From assembly GCF_947179165.1 (NCBI RefSeq), contig NC_077241.1, positions 30,561,246 to 30,625,245 on the forward strand: a DNA stretch of 64,000 bases, written 5' to 3'. Shown piece by piece: positions 1 through 10,066 of this stretch. Source of the DNA: Solanum dulcamara (Eukaryota > Streptophyta > Magnoliopsida > Solanales > Solanaceae). A program made the translations under genes and the position numbers. The notes beneath the pieces are model-generated. The model saw nothing but the letters and a program-made list of their open reading frames with translations. It made no database searches and was not told the origin of the DNA. Numbering within the stretch: the stretch's first letter is position 1; every line of letters begins with the position of its first letter.

Positions 1-846
1 GAAATTGGCTAAAACTAGCCAAAATTGTGCCTCGGAACTATTCTAGCGTGACTTGAACGCCGTGGTTTCTTGCTGTCCGATTTTTGCTGCATCAAGCCAT
101 GATTTTATACTACTAATACCACCATATCATCGTGGTATACGCTATATAATTAATTTACAGAACGAAATCGGGACTTACCTTATTTTTACTCCAAGGCCGT
201 CACTCTTTTCTCTCTAAGCTTTAGGGTTTTTTGTTCTTGATTTTGGCTGAAGTTTGAGATAAGGAGCAGCCTCTTAGTCGCAATATACATATATGTAGGT
301 GTCCTTAGGAGGTGACACGTGTCAGACCCTAAGGGTGACATGTGTCCAGCCCCTATTGGGCCACCGCATACATGCCTCCACCTAGGGGCTACCACGTGGC
401 AGTGGGGCCCACCTCCCCCAAGCTGGTGGGTCACCTACTTGACCCCAAGCAGGTGGGTCACCTGCTTGCTTGCGGTGCTGCCATGTGGCACTCCTCCATT
501 GGCTGCCATGTGTCACTTTTTTTTCTCCCTCATGGGTTCGTAATCTTGTCTTATTTTAAGAGCCTATGTAATCCATTCTACGCAAGCTTGGTACGTACTC
601 CAATAGCTTAAGTATGTAAAACTTCCAATTTAGTAGTTACGTAGGTAAATCGAGTCGTACGACTCATCACTTGGCCTCCAATTCCTTCTAAATTCTTATA
701 GCTCTATTCCCAACCTTCTCTACTATGGAGTATCACATTCTCCCTTCCTTAGAGTCATTTGATAGTGTCGTAGCATATCCGGATCACATGATAATATCCA
801 AGGAACTTATGAGACATTCCGAGTTTAAAAAGGGTGGGGTGTAACA
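1..846 (-). mobile_element. 3' LTR of element I (partial, cut by window start)
   Basis: Read on the minus strand it starts TGTTACACCCCACCC at 846, the same LTR start as at 10067, 20753, 48239 and 59917. It contains the usual upstream region of this LTR: the palindromic AAGTAGGTG/CACCTACTT block (about 420-475), G-box motifs CACGTG/CATGTG (about 315-400), a TATA-like stretch (about 283-297) and a splice-donor-like GTAAGTCC just after the TATA region (about 170-180). Only the first ~846 bases of a 2.8-4 kb LTR are in the window. Confidence 0.85.
283..480 (-). promoter_or_regulatory. LTR promoter region of element I
   Basis: In minus-strand order: a hairpin-forming block in which AAGTAGGTG is followed by CACCTACTT; CCACGTGG; GCCCAATAGGG (CCAAT-type); two GACAC(A/G)TGTC G-box/ABRE-like palindromes; then CATATATGTATAT as a TATA box. 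The same order recurs in the other LTRs, for example 10470-10650 and 54000-54200. Promoter function is inferred from this conserved order, not shown. Confidence 0.55.
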
Positions 847-2285
847 GTCGCTATACTAGCGGCTTACCCCCTTCAGTCGAGGTTAAGGCTCCGCCATGGC
901 TTTTGTCCTTAATACCGATTAGATCTTAATAGTTCTGCCTCGAACCATCTTGTACTTTTCTTGCATAAATTCTAAGTATGGCACTCACATTGCTATTACT
1001 GACTTCTTTTTATCGAGTAATCACTTGCTCTTACTCTTAGTATGCCAATGCTCGTAGTCTGCACAATTATTCTTGTGCCATTTGCACAAGGTGCGTTCAG
1101 ATTTAGTAATAATCTTTTCTGCTCTTGGCTTACTCTGTTCCATATGTGCCATTGCACTAACACGCACTTACAATCTCTTTTTTTCATACTGGTTTCATTC
1201 CCCTTTTCACTTCCCAGGGGGTCACTCATCCTAGCGCTACTCTCACCCAAGCACACTTAACTTCGGAGTTTTGATGGAATCCAGTGTATTAGTGCGAGTA
1301 TAATTGCGTCCATCCCTTATGGCTCGTTTGAAGTTTAAGCGTTCCCATTTATATACGATAACGTCAGTTTATTTTCTCTTATGCTTATACTTCTCTTGTC
1401 CACTTCCCCCCTATTAGGGTGTATCCATGTCATCATCTATTTATTTTCAGCTATTCACATGCGAATGATTCTACTCCACCCTATGTAACCTGCCGCACCA
1501 TATCTACATTTTCTTTTAAATCATCCATACGTTTGGTTGCCTTTATAGGAAACCCTAGCACAACCATAGGGTGCTTTAATATTCAGAATATATCCTATAA
1601 AATCTCATCTAATGGTTTATACTCGAGTAATATCCGTCATGTAGCAGTGCATTCAAAGCCACATTCCATTCATCCCAACCAGTAATTAGCCCATGCTTCA
1701 AATTGGTTCAAATTCTCCATTCGGGAGTACTCATACTTTGATGATCCGTGTTTCAAGATCTGTCATTATACTAACCTTATTCCAGTGGATACCACCTATC
1801 CTTCTAATAACCTCATAATGTAGCAATTGTTCTGTAAATCTTTCAACTATAACTTGTCATAGTTTATCCCTATGTATCAATTCAGGTGATGCCCTACTAT
1901 ATTGTTTTATCCTGATCAATCAGTCTTCTCTAAGTCGTCTTCTTTGGTCTATAGTTCCTTCCCAACTTCGTTCTATTATACCCATATCGTCCTCCTAGTT
2001 TTTATTGCCATTATTCAGCAATTAACTCATTTCTCGAGGTCAGCTATACTCGTTTAGTCAAATCTCATCATTGTTGTGAGCATAACCTTTCAATACATAC
2101 TACAGCCCTGCATCTCATTCTCTTCTTATTTCTGGGAAAATTTGGGTAGAGTTTCCTCTGTATTTCCTACTATCTCAACACCTGTACACAAAAACTGCCA
2201 ACAATGCCTCACAGGGCCAACATATACATTCACATCATATCATATCGTAGCCACACAGGGCTCCCAATATCAATGCACATATATT
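847..2285 (-). mobile_element. Non-coding internal module of element I
   Basis: No long reading frame is present. The minus-strand reading aligns by eye with the leader-to-middle region of element H (27369-27720) and element E (50145-51250). It shares the CCCTGTGTGGCT motif (near 2250), ACAGAGGAAACTCTAC (near 2150) and the CCCGAATGGAGAATTTGAACC region (near 1700-1730). A polypurine-like AATAGGGGGGAAG lies at about 1407-1421. A 5S rRNA-derived segment lies at 1195-1315. The 847-1190 stretch next to the LTR matches nothing else I can place. Confidence 0.6.
1195..1315 (-). pseudogene. 5S rRNA-derived segment, copy C (sense to element I)
   Basis: Minus-strand reading aligns with plant 5S rRNA from near its 5' end (CGCAATTATACTCGCACTAA) through CTGGATTCCATCAAAACTCC, GAAGTTAAGTGTGCTTGGG (box A region), TGAGAGTAGCGCTAGGATG (intermediate element) and GAGTGACCCCCTGGGAAGT (box C). 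The last ~20 bases no longer match. It is degenerate and unlikely to give a working 5S rRNA. Unlike copies A, B and D it is on the same strand as its element and has different flanks. That means either an independent capture or an inversion. Confidence 0.8.
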
Positions 2286-3730
2286 CTAGAAGAAAATTGA
2301 TAATGTACTTGTGACCACATTTAGTGATGCCTCCTGATCCCGTCTGCTGGTTAAGGCGTAAACACGATTCGAAGGAACGCTAGAACTAGAAGTTCTACCA
2401 CGGCCTCTACCATGGCCTGCTGGCATCTGAATACTCTGTCCCATATAGTGCATAGCCACGAACGAAGATAAACCAGCAACTGGCCCAGTAGGCTGAACTG
2501 CATTTCCTAGGCTGCCCCTATATGGACAATCCCTCATAACGTGGCCCTGACGGCCGCAAGTAAAACAAACATTTGTCCCAAAATGACATTTCCCAGAATG
2601 AGCCTTATCACAATGAGGACAATGAGGCAAGGGTGGCCTCAAGTGATGCGAAATCCTGTTCATCTATAAGTCTGAAGCCCTGCAGCTCTGACCAGCTCCT
2701 GAATACCGTATGCTATAAAACCTCCTACCTATGACCTATGACGGTGCACTCTAGGCTGGCTAGGAAGGGTTTCCACCATACTGTTGAGGCTGCCTGCCTC
2801 GAAAGTCACCATAATAACCAGCTGATTTAGTCCTCTTATGTTGGCCTCTATCAAAATCTCTCTCGGCTGATGTCCCCGGTGCCGATCCTCCACTCCTTGT
2901 GCATACGCTTGTACTCGAGCAATATCCATACCTGGCTGAGAAGCCATTTCCATATAGCTATCAACCAAGTGATGATCTAGCCCCATCACATACCGACGCA
3001 CCCTATCAGCCATATCGGCCACAATAGTGGGCGCATGTCTCACTAATGAGTCAAACTCAAGGCTATAGTGTTTAATGCTCCTACCTTTCTGCCTCAGCTA
3101 CAGGAATTTATCAACTCTGGCTCATTTAATTTTTGGAGGTAGAAAATGGACAAGGAAGGCTTCCACAAACTCATCCCAAACTGCTGGAGGAGGACCCTCG
3201 CCCCTTGATAATTCCCAGGACTCATACCAGTTAACGGCTACGTCACGCAGCCGATATGAAGCCAACTGAACAGATTTAGCCTCAGAAGCCCTGAGTACTC
3301 TCAATGTACGCTGCATCTGTCGAATAAACTCCTGTGGGTCATCTGCAGGCCTCGACCCATAAAACTATAGAGGGTTACAAGTTAAGAAGTCACTAACCCT
3401 CAAACTAGTAGGTTTATCAACATTATCCATTCCTAACCCACGCCGTCAAGCCTACCCTGCCATTATTCTGGTCAGCAACTACACAACATCTCTCATAGCC
3501 TTATCTTCCAAACCAGGCGGTGGGGCTGGAGGCTCAGGTACTAGAGCTTTAAGACCTGTAGTTGCTGCTGTTCTAGGCTCCTCTGAAGGTGGCGGCGTAG
3601 TAGAGCTCGCCGATTGCCGCTCAATCCCTGGCATAGACTGGGAATGAGCCCTAGTAACTCTCAGGGTCTGACTAGTTTCCCCTGCTACTGACTTGCCCTT
3701 CTGGGCAGTTGTCGCTTTTCTTGGAGGCAT
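2286..3730 (-). pseudogene. gag: gag polyprotein remnant (nucleocapsid and capsid)
   Basis: Starts at the ATG at 3730 (MPPRKATTAQKGK), about 190 bases after the PBS. The reading is broken into pieces at 3479-3730 (Pro/Ser-rich N-terminus), 3122-3316 (retrotransposon gag capsid-type core with LASYRLRDVAVNWYE and VWDEFVEAFLVHFLP), 2729-3043 (DRVRRYVMGL, VQAYAQGVEDRHRG) and 2286-2663. The last piece holds the zinc knuckles: a CPHC..H...C half motif and a canonical CFTCGRQGHVMRDC (CX2CX4HX4C). The last piece ends in VVTSTLSIF, where element III continues into protease, so pol is cut away at this point. In intact relatives Gag forms the virus-like particle and binds genomic RNA. Here stops and frameshifts make it a pseudogene. 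Confidence 0.85.
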
Positions 3731-3918
3731 CACTATAACCATAAGGATATGTTAGTGAGAGACCATCCTAATAACATAGCTCTATCACACGATGTGAGAT
3801 ACAGAAGAACGACAACATCCTAAATGTCCTGTAGCCTCCTGTTTATAGATGTGGTGCACAACACACCGATAAACAAGCCTCTACTAGACACGGCCTGTAG
3901 ACACTCCGAGGACGAACC

Positions 3919-3930
3919 GCTCTGATATCA
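3919..3930 (-). promoter_or_regulatory. Primer-binding site, initiator tRNA-Met type (element I)
   Basis: Minus strand TGATATCAGAGC, one base from the standard plant iMet PBS TGGTATCAGAGC. It lies 4 bases inside the LTR end at 3935. Confidence 0.85.
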
Positions 3931-3934
3931 CTTC

Positions 3935-4270
3935 TATCATGACCCAACCCCGTAGGCCGCGACTAGGGTCCAACCTGGACCCCCCTATGCGTATTTATCA
4001 GCTACACCTAAGTTGAACCGTGTGTGATGTGACACTATACCCAAAAGCCTCAATAGTTGAAAACTTTTTTTATGTACATGTAGCCTCTTTCATTCGTATC
4101 ATATCATGAAAGGGCACGCAAGCCGACGAGACTGCCATAACATAAAAACATTTACAACCTGCCGTATAGGCACAGTCGAAACAAACTTATAAACAACCCA
4201 CATATACATATGTCTACAGACCTCTAAGAGTAGTAACAGAAACATATGGAAGGACAGAGCCCTCGCCTTA
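3935..4270 (-). mobile_element. 5' LTR stub of element I
   Basis: Plus-strand reading starts TATCATGACCCAACCCCGTAGG, the reverse complement of the family LTR end. It contains the AAAGGGCACGCAAGCCGACGAGACTGCC block found in every minus LTR here. It is cut at about 4270 where the plus LTR of element II begins, so about 2.5-3 kb of LTR is missing. Confidence 0.85.
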
Positions 4271-5467
4271 TTCTTGAATGCTCCTTATTCAGTTCTGAAT
4301 ATTAAAGCTTGTGTGATAGTTAAGCTAACTTCCTTGAATCTTTTATACACTGAGGACTTACTGAATATACAGACTCCTAGTCATAACACTATTCGAAGAC
4401 AAATACTCTGGAATTCTTAAGTGAATAGTCTTACTTTGGTATATGTCTAGGAACCTCGAGATGTAATTAATATAGCCCCTAATGGCACTTAGAGGGCGGC
4501 TAGAATGACTATACTATTACTCGAATTCTTAGACAATAACTTAGTCCTCTTATATAGTTGAGTCTCGGATAATGATTTAAACTGTGTTTGGTTTCTCACT
4601 TCTCTACTTGTGTATACTGTAACACTTCTTCTCCGAGTCCCGGGCCGGTTATCAGATTTGTGCAATTTACTGCATTGTCCACCGAGCCCTTTACTAGAGG
4701 GCTGGGTACATATGTATATATATGATGATGATGTGTTATAATAAGGTGGTGATGTCACGGGGCCTGATATTGATACTACATATATGATTCACCGGACCCC
4801 TGATGGGGCCGGCTATATTGAAAATTTGAGTATGCATGTTTTTGTGATTCACAGAGTACTGGTACATGTTTCTGATTTGATAATTGGTTCCCCTGCTTCT
4901 CTATTTTGGATATACCTCTAGTTGTACTATGTTACATTTTACATACTCAGTACATATGTCGTACTGACCCCCTTTCTCGGGGGGCTGCATTCATGCCCGC
5001 AGGTACAGATACAGGTTTTGGGAGTCCGTTAGCTTAAGATTCCATGCAGCTTAGCTGGAAGAGGCTCCATTGTATTGGGGCTTATTTTTGATACTGTCCA
5101 CTAATGTATAACATTGGTTTGTCCATTCGGGGGTACGACGAGGGCCTGTCCTACCATATGTTGTTATTTATATTTTTGAGATCTGCAGACATGTATATGT
5201 GGGTTGTGTATATCAGTGTGATTCAGCTGGGTCTACCTGATATATGATATATGTTATTATATTATGGCAGCCTTGTCAGCTTGCGTACCCTGTCATATTG
5301 TGATACAAACGAAAAGGGCTACAGGTTTATGAAAGTATTATCGCCCAGTGGGGCTCTGTTACATAATAGTGTTTTATTTATAGTTCAATTTGACCACAGC
5401 TAATAGCTAGGTATATAGGGGGTCAAAGTTGGACCCCAGTCGCGGCCTACGGGGTTGGGTCGTGACA
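4271..5467 (+). mobile_element. 5' LTR of element II, 5'-truncated
   Basis: Nearly the same as 11641-12843. It ends GGGGTTGGGTCGTGACA directly before the PBS. About 1.57 kb of its upstream part, including the promoter, is missing. The conserved hairpin pair (CAGTACATATGTCGTACTG then CCCCCTTTCTCGGGGGG) lies at about 4950-4985. Confidence 0.9.
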
Positions 5468-5471
5468 GAAG

Positions 5472-5483
5472 TGGTAACAGAGC
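5472..5483 (+). promoter_or_regulatory. Primer-binding site, initiator tRNA-Met type (element II)
   Basis: TGGTAACAGAGC, one mismatch to the iMet PBS, 4 bases after the LTR end at 5467. Confidence 0.85.
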
Positions 5484-7240
5484 GGTTTGTCCTTGGATTG
5501 TCTGCAGACCGTGTCTAGTAGAGTCTTGGTTATCGATGTGTTGCATGTCATATCTATAAACAGGAAGCTACAAGTCATTTAGGATGTTATCTTTCTTCTA
5601 TATCTGAGATCTTGCTTTAGATCAGAGTCATAGGAAAATTCCTTATACTAACCTTGGATCTTAACAGAAGGACGACACCAACAGAAGGAAGTAATTGATG
5701 ACATGGGACGTCATGAAGTATGCAGGTAAGTAATGTAAAGGCACGAAAGATATCTATCTGTTTGAGTAAGGTATGGAAGTAATATTGGAATGTAAAGTCG
5801 AGACCTGAAAGGAAAGAAGACAGGAAGTGCAACAAATGCAGTTTGAAGTTTGACGTATGAGGTACGTCTAGTTTTTTATATTATTATTGACATTAAAAGC
5901 CCTGTGTGGCTGCGATATGAGATGATATTGAAAGCCCTGTGCGGCTGTGATATGACCTGAATATATATATATGTGTTGGCCCTGTGAGGCCTTATTGGTA
6001 TTTTCTGCATGCAGGTTGTGGGATAGTAAGGAGTATAGAGGAAACTCTGCTGAAATCTTCCCAGAACAAGGAAAAGGGAATGGAACATAGATTTTTGAGA
6101 CTTCTAGAAAATTGATACCAAGTACCCCTACCGTGTTTAACTAAAGCTGTAAGAGGTACCCTTCAGGTCGTCGATAAGGGGCACCCTTTTCACTTGAAGA
6201 ATTTTATTTCGGAGGAACAAAAGCTTATTAAAGTAGTAAAGTTCAGACTACGGTATCTCCAGCCGTATTTGTACTATAGAAATATAAACAGAGGGCTCAG
6301 GATGAAGGATAAGATGTCCCGCGAATGAGTTTTACTCTTTTTGAAAAAAATACCAAGCCCTCAACTCCTAATTGTAAATTAGATGAGTTGTTCATAACTC
6401 GAGGATAAACTAAAAAGGAGACCAGGTAGGTCAAGTACTAATAGAAGTACTGTAATGTTTAAGAGATTCTGGTTTCTTCCAACAATGGTTGGAAAATTGT
6501 TTACGATAACAGTTTATAGTTCTCCACCGACTAATTAGGGAAAGAGCTCCGAATAGAAGCACCTTAAAAAGATGTCAGGAACTGAATATGAGTATGAACT
6601 ACAAGGGGGATATGTAAGTATGAATCGAACAGTGTGATACAATTATAGAGGGATAAAGTAGGACCACTAGTAAGGCGCACCTGGTATATGTTGATTAAGT
6701 TAACAGCCTGCGTTGAGAACGCAGTAAAAGTATGGAGCTTAAGATACAAAAAAAATGACGCGTGTGCACAATGTTGCCCTGAAAATTGTGTAACCCTTAA
6801 GGGATGAGGATGGAAACTTAAGGAATAAATGGCGCAACTCTTATTCGCCCCAAGAAGCACAAGATATAGGTTGGGATAAAGCTATTACTTCAAGAAAACC
6901 TTATCGTCAGAATATTAGCACTGCCTAATTAGAATTGGAACGACTACAGGTGCGAAGTAATTCTGGGGAAAGGAAAAGTAGAAGGTGGCCTTAGATGAGT
7001 TGTTCCTTGGATCACATTATTCAAGTACCGATTAGTAGACAGGACATCATATTAAATATTAAAAGGTTCTCGTTGCTTCGTAATTTAGCTAAGGCTCCGT
7101 ACGCGGGTAGTCCAATTATAAAATATGAAGATAGACGGAGACATGATGCAGTACCAAGTAGATTAGAGGAAGAGATTGGACGAAATTGAGTCTTGACAAA
7201 GAAACATAAAGCAAGGTACAAGCAGGTGAAAGTATGAGTA
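5484..7240 (+). mobile_element. Non-coding leader and middle module of element II
   Basis: Begins with the leader shared with elements I, H and E (CATTTAGGATGTTATC near 5578) but has no recognisable gag after it. A repeated GCCCTGTG(T/C)GGCTG(C/T)GATATGA motif occurs at about 5899-5950, followed by GGCCCTGTGAGGC (5978) and AGAGGAAACTCTGC (6037). Several splice-donor-like sites are present, for example GCAGGTAAGTAATG near 5720. From about 6100 to 7240 no product can be read, but parts align with 50240-51220 and with the reverse of 1430-2130, so the sequence is shared by the family rather than random. Confidence 0.6.
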
Positions 7241-7245
7241 CCCTC

Positions 7246-7258
7246 TAAAGGGGGGAAG
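7246..7258 (+). promoter_or_regulatory. Internal polypurine-like tract (element II)
   Basis: TAAAGGGGGGAAG, nearly the same as the real PPT at 10053-10066 but about 2.8 kb upstream of it and not followed by an LTR. The equivalent place in E (51223-51235) and in I (about 1407-1421, minus) also keeps it. Either a second (central) plus-strand primer or a scar of a lost LTR junction. Confidence 0.45.
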
Positions 7259-7818
7259 TTAATGAAAAAAATGGCAAAAGTAAGAGGAGGCAACTGATAT
7301 GGCAATATATTTGAGATGAACATCTAAACATCAACAAGATATCTTACTAGACCAAGTTAGAAAGGTCCAGAAACCGCCAATAATTGAATGGAAGCCAGAA
7401 CGCTACATAAGGCAGCGTTAAGAAGTTTGTGATGAGACCTTGGAAAATATAACACTAGAAAGCGGCTGCATATAAAAAACAAAAGAGTGTAACCATGAAA
7501 GTATATCAACCAACTTAAGAGACATTACGAAGGATAATGACAGCATGCTAGACTAAAAGCCAAATGTTGGTTATAGAGTTAGTCGCAAATGATGTTGGGA
7601 TTGATAAATAACCAAAGAAAAAGGAATAGAAAGCCTCCTGTGGTAGAAAATGAGGATAACACAAAGTGAATAGAGGATAGTGGGCTAAAGGTCTATGATG
7701 ATACTGGTTGCAAGATAACAGATGAAAGGACTAGGCAAGACATAAAGACTCGCGAGACAACGCTGAGGTAAATCTGGAGCTAAGTTGAGTGCCCCACACA
7801 TTATGGCAAGGATTACAA

Positions 7819-7938
7819 TGAAATACAACACCAAGACTTACCAACGAGGTCACCCATCCCAATATTACTCTCATCCCAGCATGCTTAACCTCGACATTCT
7901 GATGGAATTTAATGCGTTAGTGCTGGTGTGATCGCGCG
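7819..7938 (-). pseudogene. 5S rRNA-derived segment, copy B (antisense to element II)
   Basis: Minus strand reads GCGATCACACCAGCACTAA, then CCATCAGAA, GGTTAAGCATGCTGGGATGA (box A region), GAGAGTAATATTGGGATG (intermediate element) and GGTGACCTCGTTGGTAAGTC (box C), ending GGTGTTGTATTTC. This covers the full ~120 nt of plant 5S rRNA with scattered substitutions. Its upstream flank (CTAGTTCAGATTCTTCCATC on the minus strand) is shared with copies A and D, so the three descend from one ancestral insertion. Confidence 0.88.
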
Positions 7939-8039
7939 AGATGGAAGAATCTGAACTAGCGATAGAGAAACGATATGAGATTATGTACCCAGAGTATTAT
8001 AAGATACGTTAAGACAATTGTAACAAGGGCTTAAGAAAA

Positions 8040-8480
8040 ACAAGAAAGATTAGCTAATTTCTAACTGACGACGTACTAAAATGCCACAGCTCTTAAACAT
8101 AGAACCAGTTAATAAGAGGAAAACTGCAGAATGACTATATGGGCCAGTGGGCGAGGGAATTTCGACACCACTTGTCAGCCAACTCTGAGGGCGAGAAAAA
8201 GCAAAACCCAAAAGGTAAGGGCACCAGCTGATGTAATTTATGAATGACAGGAAGCAATACCCAAGGTCGAAAATTCCACAATATGACCAGGACTACAAGA
8301 CTCACTTCGCAGTCTAGCGTCAGATGAATTTGGAGGGAATATTACTTGTGGATTAACGATATTAGTCCCTACTCCTTCGATCAAAGGTTACCTACTCCTT
8401 CAAGAAGGTGTAAAATTGTAGCGTAAAGAAATGGTAAGACCTTACGGAGTCCCCATAGTTATTGTCCCAAGAAAAGAAGC
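8040..8480 (+). pseudogene. Degenerate integrase segment, first copy (element II)
   Basis: No open frame, but the plus strand aligns with the zinc-finger and DDE-core region of element III. GGAGGGAATATTACTTGTGG...AACGATATTAG sits where element III reads 'DSI(W)VIVDKLTK', and the stretch near 8440-8480 corresponds to its 'IISDRGAQFTAHFW' region. It lies about 100 bases after the 5S-derived segment, and a second copy follows at 8760-9260. The match rests on alignment of decayed sequence by eye. Confidence 0.45.
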
Positions 8481-8759
8481 CCAAGTTACAACAAACTATT
8501 GAGAAATGCAAAGATAGGTTAAGCCAAACTATCGAGATGGAATTGGTACTACATGTGACATAATACATAGCCACAATTGGGCCAAAGATCTCCCCCGACA
8601 TCGAATGTAGGAGAAGGGAGGAAAAGGCAAGGTAAAATAGGAAGACTAGCGAGATAACGCTAGGACATTTCTTGTACCCTCTCATCATTTTGAAAGGTAG
8701 AGAATGATACAAGATAATATAGCTAGAGGATTACAAGCGGGGGTAAGGGAAATTGTGAA

Positions 8760-9260
8760 AGGGTCTAAGTAAAATTGGCAGAACTAACTGGTTACTACAG
8801 GATGACGAGCTTATATGCCAAAATTCTTTTGGAATTATGCAGATCATGCTGGACAAAGCAAAGAATGACTACGAGAGTCATTATATGAGGGGACTGCAGT
8901 ATTATTCAGTAGCCAACCCTAAAGATTGGAAAAAAGGGGAAGAAGGACCCAAAAAAAATGAATTACAGTTTAAGTTCTGAAAAGAGTCGAGAAGGACTAT
9001 ACGAGGCTAACAATTCCCAAATTATCAACATCATAATGAACCTATTTTTTACTCTATAAGAGTAGGGTGCTATATGGGTTATTGTGAGTAGGCTAATAAA
9101 TCAGCCCACTTGCTTCCAATCAAAAAGCACCTATGCAGCTAATATTAGGTGGAGTTATACAACATGGAGGTAGTAAGGTTCCGTGAGGTTTCTCTAGCTA
9201 ATATATTAGATTGAAGAACTTCAATTAAGATTAACATTAGGAAATCAGTCCAAGAAAAGC
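8760..9260 (+). pseudogene. Degenerate integrase segment, second copy (element II)
   Basis: Contains the stretch around AACTGGTTACTACAGGATGA that also opens an 80-codon frame in element G (49289-49531, minus). It is followed by ATATGGGTTATTGTGAGTAG (WVIV-like, start of the DDE core) near 9070. A flank motif AAGACTAGCGAGATAACGC (8642) repeats the one before the first copy (AAGACTCGCGAGACAACGC, 7744). This indicates tandem duplication of a segment of about 0.8-0.9 kb, with the 5S-derived segment present only in the first unit. Confidence 0.45.
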
Positions 9261-9479
9261 TCGGGAGCACAGATAGGTCTTCGTACCACATTTTTCCTTG
9301 AGCTGCTGAACCGACTAAGCATACTATTATATGGTTGGATTTAAGAGTAACTGTGATGATCGTTTACCTACGAGAAGGGCTACCATTCCGGTATTCAAAT
9401 GACACCCCTATAAGATGTTGTAAGGCAGAGTATATGAGTCCCCCTGTTGGGGAAAAGACTAAGCCGGTAGGCCAAACAA

Positions 9480-9860
9480 GATTAAGTAAACTATTGACTA
9501 ACAACCCAGAGTCGACAGAAATGATATATAGATAATCGACATCGATATATAGAGTGCAAATTGATGATTGGATGTTCATAACGGAGTCACCCAAAAAAGG
9601 GAACTTAACCCAAAATATATTAGACTGTATCAAGTTACTCATAAGATGGGCAACGTGGCGGGTAAGTTGAGCATACCACCTCACTTGGAAACTATACGCC
9701 CAGTCCATCAGATAAGAATGCTTCGCAAAGGTCCAAGAGATAGAATCTTGTGAGGAAAAACCTATGGCCAACTTAGATCGGCAAATTGGAAGATTGTAGA
9801 CTAAAGAGGTGTCTTCCAGCAAGATACGATAGAAAAACCAAAACTAGAAAGAGGATGATC
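9480..9860 (+). pseudogene. Integrase C-terminal remnant (element II)
   Basis: CAGAGTCGACAGAA...AGATAATCGACATCGA and the frame at 9568-9753 (YQVTHKMGNVAGKLSIPPH, then HQIRMLRKG) match the integrase C-terminal domain of element III (21063-21332). Stops and frameshifts separate the parts. The chromodomain-like tail is only faintly visible after 9760. In intact relatives this domain binds DNA and steers insertion into heterochromatin. Confidence 0.7.
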
Positions 9861-10052
9861 AGGGAACTGAAGAGAACATGAAATACAAGTATCCGCACCT
9901 ATAACAGATATTTAAAAGTAACCCCGACTCCTGAAACACGTATATGAAGTACTTGTAAGGAAGTATGTGTTAAGGAGATTGCAAAGAATCTCCCTACGAT
10001 TTGTATAAGGTACTAAGAGGAGTTTTGTCTAACATTTGGGGATGAATGTTCT

Positions 10053-10066
10053 AAAGGGGGGAAGGA
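10053..10066 (+). promoter_or_regulatory. Polypurine tract of element II
   Basis: AAAGGGGGGAAGGA directly before the 3' LTR start TGTTACACCCC. It serves as the primer site for plus-strand DNA synthesis. Confidence 0.9.

Larger units (their letters stand above)
1..4270 (-). mobile_element. Element I: truncated minus-strand Ty3/gypsy element
   Basis: On the minus strand the order is 5' LTR stub (3935-4270), PBS (3919-3930), gag remnant (2286-3730), a non-coding internal module (847-2285) and a 3' LTR (1-846, cut by the window start). The protease, reverse transcriptase and integrase expected after gag are missing. Gag stops in what looks like the start of the protease, and the sequence passes straight into the non-coding module shared with elements II, H and E. 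It therefore looks like an intermediate between a coding element and the LARD-like members. No clear polypurine tract sits next to the LTR at 847, so that end is eroded or rearranged. The right end is cut where element II begins. Confidence 0.85.

Noticed and set aside
186..611. Overlapping open frames near the window start
   Set aside because: They lie within the LTR promoter, cross the G-box and hairpin blocks, and equivalents recur in other LTRs (for example 10355-10703 and 20132-20332) without any conserved protein feature.
4489..4758. Minus-strand open frame of 89 codons, repeated at 11859-12134
   Set aside because: Both lie in the matching part of element II's two LTRs and cross the TATATATATGATGATG region. 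They are duplicates by LTR identity and have no codon or motif support.
9364..9822. 152-codon minus-strand open frame, the longest outside gag-pol in this part
   Set aside because: It is antisense to the integrase C-terminal remnant of element II. Sense-strand motifs explain the sequence.
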